9,157 bases of DNA. It comes from Candidatus Saccharibacteria bacterium UBA4215. GTDB lineage: Bacteria > Patescibacteriota > Saccharimonadia > Saccharimonadales > Saccharimonadaceae. A program made the translations under genes and the position numbers. The notes beneath the pieces were generated by a model. That model saw only the letters and a program-made list of their open reading frames with translations, was not told the origin of the DNA and did not search any database. Numbering within the stretch: position 1 is the stretch's first letter; each line of letters starts with the position of its first letter. Shown one piece after another: positions 5,368-9,157 of the stretch. The stretch lies in NCBI GenBank assembly GCA_002381485.1, contig DFTJ01000025.1:10444-19600 (forward strand). Reading direction: 5' to 3'.

Positions 5368-6253
5368 TATTAACCGAGAGCTTTTCGCGAGCATGCGCAT
5401 CGAGTGTCTTGTTCACCATCCCGTCAGCTAGCTGGTTAAACTCGCGCTGGACATGACTGAACGATATCTTCTCACATTGCTTCATCAACTCACGAATCCG
5501 CTCGTGGATTGGCCAAAGTTCGCGGTTCTTTATGCGATAGATACCCTTGAGTTGATTCACTACCAACATACTATCGATCTTGAAGTGCATTTGTTTGTAG
5601 CCAAGCTCGAGAGCCTTCTCAAGTCCGATGCGCACACCCTGATATTCGGCCTGATTATTCGTCGTGATGCCCAAGTACTCACCACCCTCTTCAATCACTT
5701 CTTGCCGGTGATTAAGAATGACAAAACCAGCTGCTGATGGTCCCGGATTACCCCGTGAACCTCCATCTGTAAAAATTGTAATGCTATTTTCTGAAGTATC
5801 TTTAACATCATTTGCAGCAACAGACTTTAACGTCTCATCTGATAATTCTTCTTGATGCACAATTCCAAGGATCAACTGAGTCAAATCCGTCGTGTCATCT
5901 TGCTGTATTTCTGACATCGGCTGCCAACGATATTTACTATAATTTCCGCTCAATTTTATTGGCCGCGCCTCATCAGCAAGGGAGACAATATACACCATTA
6001 CGGCATACTGAATGTCCCGATCGTCGTGGTCAATGTATGTCACCGCGTCAAACAGCTGGGCGGTTTTAATATGCACCCCCGCGTCATCATGTAAGTAGCG
6101 CCGAAGTGCGTCCTCAGGCTGCTCTCCATATGCCAGCTTGCCTCCCGGTAATTCAAAGTTTCCAAGAATGCTGGCACGTCCATTAGCACGTTTTAATACC
6201 AGTACTTTGTCTTCTTGGGTGATAATTGCTCGGACCGAAAGTCGCTGTTTCAT
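5363..6253 (-). CDS. Nudix domain fused to RNase HI-type domain
   Basis: The 296-residue product has two domains. Residues 1-130 are a Nudix hydrolase fold with ELPGGKLAYGE. Its Nudix box has G38, E44 and R52 in register, but the catalytic REXXEE reads RYLHDD: Glu53 is Tyr, and Glu56 and Glu57 are Asp. It may therefore be a weak or non-catalytic Nudix domain. After a linker (about 131-155), residues 157-290 are an RNase HI-like domain with all four acidic metal ligands visible: D163 in FTDGGSRGNPG, E203 in NNQAEYQG, D227 in KIDSML and D277 in FNQLADGMV. RNase H removes RNA from RNA-DNA hybrids. The coupling to Nudix could mean sanitising of nucleotides or simply substrate binding. The transcript starts 20-odd nt upstream, with only a weak AGGA far from the ATG. 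Its stop lies inside the rnpB promoter. Confidence 0.9.
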   Translation of the reverse strand: MKQRLSVRAIITQEDKVLVLKRANGRASILGNFELPGGKLAYGEQPEDALRRYLHDDAGVHIKTAQLFDAVTYIDHDDRDIQYAVMVYIVSLADEARPIKLSGNYSKYRWQPMSEIQQDDTTDLTQLILGIVHQEELSDETLKSVAANDVKDTSENSITIFTDGGSRGNPGPSAAGFVILNHRQEVIEEGGEYLGITTNNQAEYQGVRIGLEKALELGYKQMHFKIDSMLVVNQLKGIYRIKNRELWPIHERIRELMKQCEKISFSHVQREFNQLADGMVNKTLDAHAREKLSVNI

Positions 6254-6280
6254 ATGTTTGTGTTGTTCCTGTTTGCGACT

Positions 6281-6289
6281 ATTATAGCA
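6281..6289 (-). promoter_or_regulatory. Extended -10 promoter (TGCTATAAT) of the Nudix-RNase H gene
   Basis: TGCTATAAT on the minus strand begins immediately after the encoded CCA of tRNA-Pro. Any -35 contact would therefore fall within the tRNA T-arm, where no good match is seen. The predicted leader is about 20 nt, longer than at the leaderless genes. Confidence 0.65.
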
Positions 6290-6365
6290 TGGTCAGGGTG
6301 ACAAGACTTGAACTTGCGACCTCACGGCCCCCAGCCGTACGCGCTACCAACTGCGCCACACCCTG
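6290..6365 (-). tRNA. tRNA-Pro (anticodon GGG), CCA encoded
   Basis: On the minus strand the acceptor stem CAGGGTG (6365-6359) pairs with CACCCTG (6300-6294), followed by discriminator A and encoded CCA. The anticodon stem TACGG/CCGTG holds the loop CTGGGGG, so the anticodon is GGG, reading CCC and CCU. The D-arm has GCGCAGTTGGTAGCGC, and the T-arm loop GTTCAAG is canonical. C1-G72 and A73 agree with the identity elements of bacterial tRNA-Pro. No promoter of its own is visible: upstream lies the U-tract of the candidate RNA at 6372-6527, so the tRNA may rely on read-through. Confidence 0.95.
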
Positions 6366-6371
6366 ACAATC

Positions 6372-6527
6372 AAATAAAAAGGCCCAGAAGGTTCATCGGC
6401 ACTATGATATTCCCCGCGTTTGTGCAAGGTGGTTGACCTCAATCCATCTCCACGGAGATAGACAATTTGGTTTCCCAATCATATGATATCGGAAAATCAT
6501 ATGCACCGTCTGAAGCCCTCCTGGGCT
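6372..6527 (-). ncRNA. Candidate structured RNA of about 156 nt, family unknown
   Basis: The ends pair: GCCCAGGAGG (6526-6517) with CCTTCTGGGC (6391-6382), followed directly by CTTTTTATTT, a typical intrinsic-terminator tail. The helix continues inward with TTCA/TGAA, CGG/CCG, GCATATGAT/ATCATA-G-TGC (one bulge) and pairings of TTTTCCG with CGGGGAA. Inside it are hairpins TTGG-GAAA-CCAA (a GNRA loop), ATCTC-CGTG-GAGAT and AGGT-CAACC-ACCT. An extended -10 box, TGGTATACT, ends 7 nt before the first paired bases. The long closing stem recalls 6S RNA, but the branched interior does not, and the SRP signature is absent. No open frame of note is present. It fills the gap between the M50 protease and tRNA-Pro. 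Confidence 0.6.
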
Positions 6528-6533
6528 ACTCTT

Positions 6534-6542
6534 AGTATACCA
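6534..6542 (-). promoter_or_regulatory. Extended -10 promoter (TGGTATACT) of the candidate RNA
   Basis: TGG followed by TATACT (6539-6534) on the minus strand predicts a start at about 6527, exactly where the closing helix begins. It lies 11 bp after the stop of the M50 gene. No good -35 box is visible. Confidence 0.5.
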
Positions 6543-6553
6543 TTTTTCGGGAG

Positions 6554-7186
6554 CTAAACGCGGAAAATGTTGGTGAATATATCAATGAAAAAGCCGATTG
6601 ACCCCTGCATAAACGACCCCAGTGGACCACCTGCAATCAGGATAATAGCAAAGATGAAGATGATGCCAAAGCTCTCGATAAAGCGCATGCCGGTACGCAC
6701 AAACTCAGGCGCCAAAGCATAAATGACGCGCGAACCATCCAGCGGCGGCAATGGCAGCATATTGAACACAAAGAACCCCAGGTTCACTGTAAACATCGTT
6801 ATAATAATCTGAGCATACAGCCCCTCCATCGGCGCACCGCTGATTGCCCAGATACCAAACGCTAGGAAAGCGATCACTAAATTCGTCAGAGGTCCCGCAA
6901 TAGCAATCAATGCCGCACCCCAGTCATCCCACTTCACCCTATCGGGGTTAAAAGGAACTGGACGCGCACCACCAAAAATAGGAGCCCCTACAATTGCGAG
7001 CCCCAGAGGCAAGAGAATCGTCAAAAAAGGATCGATATGTTTGACTGGGTTTAGCGTCAGCCGCCCCTGTAATTTGGCAGTGTCGTCCCCAAGCCAGTAA
7101 CTCGTGAAAGCGTGCATCGCCTCGTGTAGGGTCATCGAAACGAGAATAACTCCAACGACAATCAAAATATACGTAACAATTTCCAT
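6554..7186 (-). CDS. M50-family site-2-type membrane metalloprotease
   Basis: This 210-residue membrane protein is a compact site-2-protease-type (M50B) peptidase. The zinc site is HEAMH (H21, E22, H25) in the first membrane segment, and the third ligand is D150 in MLPLPPLDGSRV. The family GPLTN motif is at 98-102. Hydrophobic segments lie at about 3-20, 53-70, 91-113, 124-143, 170-188 and 194-208. There is no PDZ or CBS domain, unlike RseP or SpoIVFB, so substrate choice cannot be guessed. Such proteases cut membrane-anchored regulators or signal-peptide remnants within the bilayer. The start ATG follows a TATAAT box by 8 nt, so the mRNA is nearly leaderless and lacks a Shine-Dalgarno sequence. 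It is divergent from rpmB. Confidence 0.92.
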   Translation of the reverse strand: MEIVTYILIVVGVILVSMTLHEAMHAFTSYWLGDDTAKLQGRLTLNPVKHIDPFLTILLPLGLAIVGAPIFGGARPVPFNPDRVKWDDWGAALIAIAGPLTNLVIAFLAFGIWAISGAPMEGLYAQIIITMFTVNLGFFVFNMLPLPPLDGSRVIYALAPEFVRTGMRFIESFGIIFIFAIILIAGGPLGSFMQGSIGFFIDIFTNIFRV

Positions 7187-7194
7187 CTCTATCG

Positions 7195-7200
7195 ATTATA
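7195..7200 (-). promoter_or_regulatory. -10 box (TATAAT) of the M50 protease gene
   Basis: TATAAT on the minus strand, preceded by GGC, ends 8 nt before the ATG at 7186, giving a leader of only 1-2 nt. The -35 region has no clear match. Confidence 0.65.
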
Positions 7201-7227
7201 GCCCATGTTAGTGGCAACGGAACAGCC

Positions 7228-7256
7228 TTGACTCTCGAGGCGAAAAAGGGTAAAAT
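7228..7256 (+). promoter_or_regulatory. Promoter of rpmB
   Basis: TTGACT (7228-7233), a 17-bp spacer and TAAAAT (7251-7256) form a strong sigma70-type promoter. It gives a leader of about 60 nt, long for this window, where many genes are leaderless. Confidence 0.75.
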
Positions 7257-7278
7257 GAGCTACATTGTCTATTTAACA

Positions 7279-7298
7279 TTCGGGATACGAAACCCGAA
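7279..7298 (+). promoter_or_regulatory. Leader hairpin upstream of rpmB
   Basis: TTCGGG (7279-7284) pairs with CCCGAA (7293-7298) around an 8-nt loop, 12 nt before the AGAGG ribosome binding site. It could act in feedback by L28, but only the hairpin itself is seen. Confidence 0.35.
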
Positions 7299-7321
7299 AT
7301 AACACGTAAGAGGTACACCCC

Positions 7322-7516
7322 ATGGCAGCACGATGCGAACTCACCGGAAAAGGAAAGCAATTTGGCAACAATGTTAGCTTCTCTTTGCGTCGCACCAACC
7401 GTGTCTTCAAGCCGAACCTACAAAAGAAAACTTTTGAAGTTGACGGTAAAAAAGTCACTATGGTACTCAGCACCCAAGCGATCCGAACATTGAAGAAAAA
7501 AGGCATCCTCGCCTAA
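7322..7516 (+). CDS. rpmB: 50S ribosomal protein L28 (bL28)
   Basis: The 64-residue product has the bL28 pattern: an N-terminal C-x-LTGK motif, GNNVSFSLRRTNRVFKPNLQ and an S-TQAIRTLKKKG end. The length is within the family range. L28 is a 50S subunit protein. AGAGG lies 8 nt before the ATG, and a promoter with a 60-nt leader precedes it. The gene stands alone, divergent from the M50 protease, and ends at a terminator shared with the convergent metallo-beta-lactamase-fold gene. It is not followed by rpmG, its frequent partner in other bacteria. Confidence 0.95.
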   Translation: MAARCELTGKGKQFGNNVSFSLRRTNRVFKPNLQKKTFEVDGKKVTMVLSTQAIRTLKKKGILA

Positions 7517-7532
7517 ACTCTTCTGTACACTA

Positions 7533-7561
7533 AAAAACTCCCGATTTCATCGGGAGTTTTT
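7533..7561. terminator. Bidirectional intrinsic terminator (rpmB and convergent gene)
   Basis: AAAAACTCCCGAT (7533-7545) and ATCGGGAGTTTTT (7549-7561) form a 13-bp perfect stem with a 3-nt loop. A T-run follows on both strands, so it can end rpmB on the plus strand and the operon at 7584-8839 on the minus strand. Confidence 0.88.
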
Positions 7562-7583
7562 ATTTGGACCGCACTTGACTACA

Positions 7584-8219
7584 CTAACTACGCGCTAGCT
7601 TTACGATCGTCAAGGCTTCCGGCAGCGCACTTGCCTGCTTGAGCTTGTATTTAGCCGCCTCTTCCACCTGCACTCCAAGTTCTTTGATAAACACATCAAC
7701 CGAATCCTGAGGCACTTCATATTTCACCGCACTATCTGCATAGTGAACAGGGATAACGACCTTTGGATCAATCTTGCGCGTCAGCCCGGCAGCAGCCGTA
7801 GGATCAAGCGTATAGCCGTTACCACCGACCGGAACAATCAAAACATCAATGATGCCCAGCTCTTCGATTTGATCATCACTTAGTTTCTCGTGGATATTAC
7901 CCAATAGGCCAACCCGGATATCATGCGCCACAATCCGATAGATCGTAGAGACCTTCGGTTCAGTCTCGGCATCAAGGTGTCGCTGAGCGGCGATACCTTT
8001 AATATCAAAGTTTGCAACGCCATATTCGCCTGGACCTTCGATATTAAGCTTGGCATCAGGATTGTTCAGCGCAAAACGAGCCTCAGTAGCAACTTCGATC
8101 TGGCCCTTTGTAGAAAGATCCTTTAGCCCAACGATTGATAGCTTTGGGTCGGCGTAAATTGTTGCTTTCTTCGTCGACAACACAACACCATTTGCACCTT
8201 TATATTCAATTTCAAACAT
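7584..8219 (-). CDS. Metallo-beta-lactamase-fold protein lacking the zinc ligands
   Basis: The 211-residue protein resembles the UlaG/UPF0173-type (Lactamase_B_3) group of metallo-beta-lactamase-fold hydrolases. Recognisable parts are the early beta strands with IYADP, then GPGEYGVANFDIKGI (62-76), VGLLGNIHEKLSDDQIEELG (103-122), DVLIVPVGGNGYTLDP (125-140) and VVIPVHY (154-160). The HxHxDH metal motif expected after the IYADP strand is missing: that stretch reads IEVATEARFALNN. The usual GD of the second metal site is GN (107-108). Only the last-strand H159 remains, so metal hydrolysis is unlikely. AAAGGAG sits 6 nt before the ATG, and the upstream regulator ends 11 nt away, indicating an operon. 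The role may be regulatory or structural. Confidence 0.85.
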   Translation of the reverse strand: MFEIEYKGANGVVLSTKKATIYADPKLSIVGLKDLSTKGQIEVATEARFALNNPDAKLNIEGPGEYGVANFDIKGIAAQRHLDAETEPKVSTIYRIVAHDIRVGLLGNIHEKLSDDQIEELGIIDVLIVPVGGNGYTLDPTAAAGLTRKIDPKVVIPVHYADSAVKYEVPQDSVDVFIKELGVQVEEAAKYKLKQASALPEALTIVKLARS

Positions 8220-8230
8220 TCTTTTCTCCT

Positions 8231-8839
8231 TTATTTCTGACTGAGGACACTGTCTTTATCTATCGCCACGGTGTGTTTAGTGTTCAAGATTTGGGTCAAG
8301 AACTTATCGCGCACACTCAGGCGGTAGTAAAACTCTTCATACGGCATAACACTGTAGTTGATCTCGCGACCTTCTAGCTTTTCGATGATTGCCATTGCTG
8401 ACTTGGCCTTGGCGGCCGAAACACTTCCTACCATGAGGACATCGACAGGGCTGGTTGAGCCTTTCACAAGGACGCCGGCTATAATTGCAACTCGCAGTGA
8501 AGACAGGCCTGCAACAGCACTCAAGTACTGCTCGTTGACTGCATCCTTTTCAGCTACTCGAGAAGGCGCAGTGGCGTCTATTGGCTCATTGGCAAAGATC
8601 GCTCGAAGCGCGGTATAAAACTCGTAGCGCTGGTTCACCTGGTAGTAGAGTTTATTATCAGCACTGTCACTGGTAATAACCCCGACCTCTAGCATGTTTG
8701 CAAGTTCGCGACGAACGGAATTAATTTGCTCGTCAATGATACGCGTTATCTCGCGAACATAAAAAGATTGTCCAGGATGGTTCAAGAATAGGTGCAGCAA
8801 CTTCACCCGAGTTTTTGAGCCGAACAATGCGTCTATCAC
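8231..8839 (-). CDS. Winged-helix regulator with nucleotidyltransferase-like C-terminal domain
   Basis: From GTG at 8839 the protein has 202 residues. The first 70 form a winged helix-turn-helix: FGSKTRVKLLHLFLNHPGQ, then FYVREITRIID, VRRELANMLEVGVI and a wing with KLYYQVN. The C-terminal half keeps the outline of a nucleotidyltransferase-like domain (VLVKGSTSPVDVLMVG, then GREINYSVMPYEEFYYRL), but the GS and DxD catalytic residues are not intact, so it is probably a ligand- or protein-binding remnant. GTG is preferred because GGAGG (8849-8845) stands 5 nt before it. An in-frame TTG at 8851, four codons earlier, has no ribosome binding site. It sits between miaA and the metallo-beta-lactamase-fold gene, 11 nt from the latter. 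DNA target unknown. Confidence 0.8.
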   Translation of the reverse strand: MIDALFGSKTRVKLLHLFLNHPGQSFYVREITRIIDEQINSVRRELANMLEVGVITSDSADNKLYYQVNQRYEFYTALRAIFANEPIDATAPSRVAEKDAVNEQYLSAVAGLSSLRVAIIAGVLVKGSTSPVDVLMVGSVSAAKAKSAMAIIEKLEGREINYSVMPYEEFYYRLSVRDKFLTQILNTKHTVAIDKDSVLSQK

Positions 8840-8877
8840 TTTTTCCTCCAAAGGGTAACTTTCTTGTTCTCATGATA

Positions 8878-9157
8878 TCACGGCTTGTTCAGTGTGGCGA
8901 GGGTGTGACGCAGGAATTGTTCAGAATCCTGAATGTCCGCCCATCGTACATACTCACGACGACGCCACCAGGTGATCTGGCGCTTGACGAGTTGCCAATC
9001 GGCGGTCTCAGCAGCCCTCATTGCCTCCTCAAGAGTCAGCTCTCCGCTGTCATAGCGCTGCACTAATCGATAGATATTGCCTGTCAGCGCAGGCACATCC
9101 CAGCCATATGTAGCCGCAGCTGCCCGACCTTCATCAACGACGCCATCGGCGAACATT
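8878..9157 (-). CDS. miaA: tRNA dimethylallyltransferase MiaA, C-terminal part (cut by window edge)
   Basis: The last 92 or so codons are visible, running off the window at 9157. MiaA transfers a dimethylallyl group to A37 of tRNAs that read codons starting with U, helping reading-frame maintenance. The visible part fits the MiaA C-terminus: MFADGVVDEG followed by helical sequence, then the conserved KRQITWWRRREYVRW tract, which matches the family's RQ.TW.R pattern that contacts the tRNA. The P-loop and catalytic Asp/Thr lie upstream, outside the window. The Met at 9156 is internal, not the start. The stop is TGA (8880-8878), 38 nt before the GTG of the winged-helix gene, so the three minus-strand genes may be co-transcribed. 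Confidence 0.85.
   Translation of the reverse strand, partial: MFADGVVDEGRAAAATYGWDVPALTGNIYRLVQRYDSGELTLEEAMRAAETADWQLVKRQITWWRRREYVRWADIQDSEQFLRHTLATLNKP

Noticed and set aside
5453..5737. 94-codon plus-strand reading frame
   Set aside because: Antisense shadow of the RNase H domain coding sequence.
6478..6505. Direct repeat AATCATATG (twice) as a possible operator or mobile-element footprint
   Set aside because: Both copies fall within arms of the candidate RNA at 6372-6527 and no other mobile-element sign is present.
8840..8851. TTG at 8851 as start of the winged-helix gene
   Set aside because: It has no Shine-Dalgarno sequence, whereas GTG at 8839 follows GGAGG by five bases.

Overview
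The window looks like chromosomal core-genome sequence from a bacterium of the Candidate Phyla Radiation, most likely a Saccharibacteria (TM7)-type lineage. This is inferred from hand reading, not from a database search. The supporting signs are compact genes, nearly leaderless transcripts with an extended -10 box (TGCTATAAT) only 6 to 8 nt before the ATG, a winged-helix/NTase-like regulator next to a ligand-less metallo-beta-lactamase-fold protein, and a Nudix-RNase H fusion. TGA is used as a normal stop in the miaA fragment, which argues against the UGA-recoded CPR groups. No phage, transposon, CRISPR or integrase signal is visible.

Layout. 1-500: two minus-strand genes, the N-terminus of an unrecognised Pro/Gln-rich protein cut by the window edge and a small four-helix membrane protein. 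517-1640: about 1.1 kb without a believable gene. Its first half (about 540-960) is rich in inverted repeats and looks like structured RNA; the second half shows nothing I recognise. 1606-1736: a strong sigma70-type promoter followed about 60-90 bp later by an intrinsic terminator, which suggests a short RNA. 1761-2223: a complete minus-strand tmRNA (ssrA) with promoter, tag reading frame and terminator. 2268-3785: a ComM/YifB-type AAA+ ATPase, divergent from ssrA. 3801-5001: the conserved infC-rpmI-rplT operon with a promoter, an AUC-started infC and a strong terminator. 5020-5354: RNase P RNA (rnpB) on the minus strand, its -10 box buried in the 3' end of the preceding Nudix-RNase H gene. 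6290-6365: tRNA-Pro(GGG). 6372-6542: a previously unassigned structured RNA candidate of about 156 nt with its own promoter and U-tract. 6554-7186: an M50 site-2-type membrane metalloprotease. 7228-7561: rpmB (L28) with promoter, leader hairpin and bidirectional terminator. 7584-9157: a minus-strand run of miaA (partial), a winged-helix/NTase-like regulator and a degenerate metallo-beta-lactamase-fold protein.

Functionally, the window is dominated by translation and RNA metabolism: IF3, L35, L20, L28, tRNA-Pro, tRNA modification (MiaA), tRNA 5' processing (RNase P), ribosome rescue (tmRNA) and RNase H. The most interesting material is in the RNAs: a tmRNA that seems to have lost the canonical T-loop and D-loop contact bases and encodes a 29-residue tag, a new structured RNA next to tRNA-Pro, and an unexplained block at 540-960 with mutually exclusive pairings.
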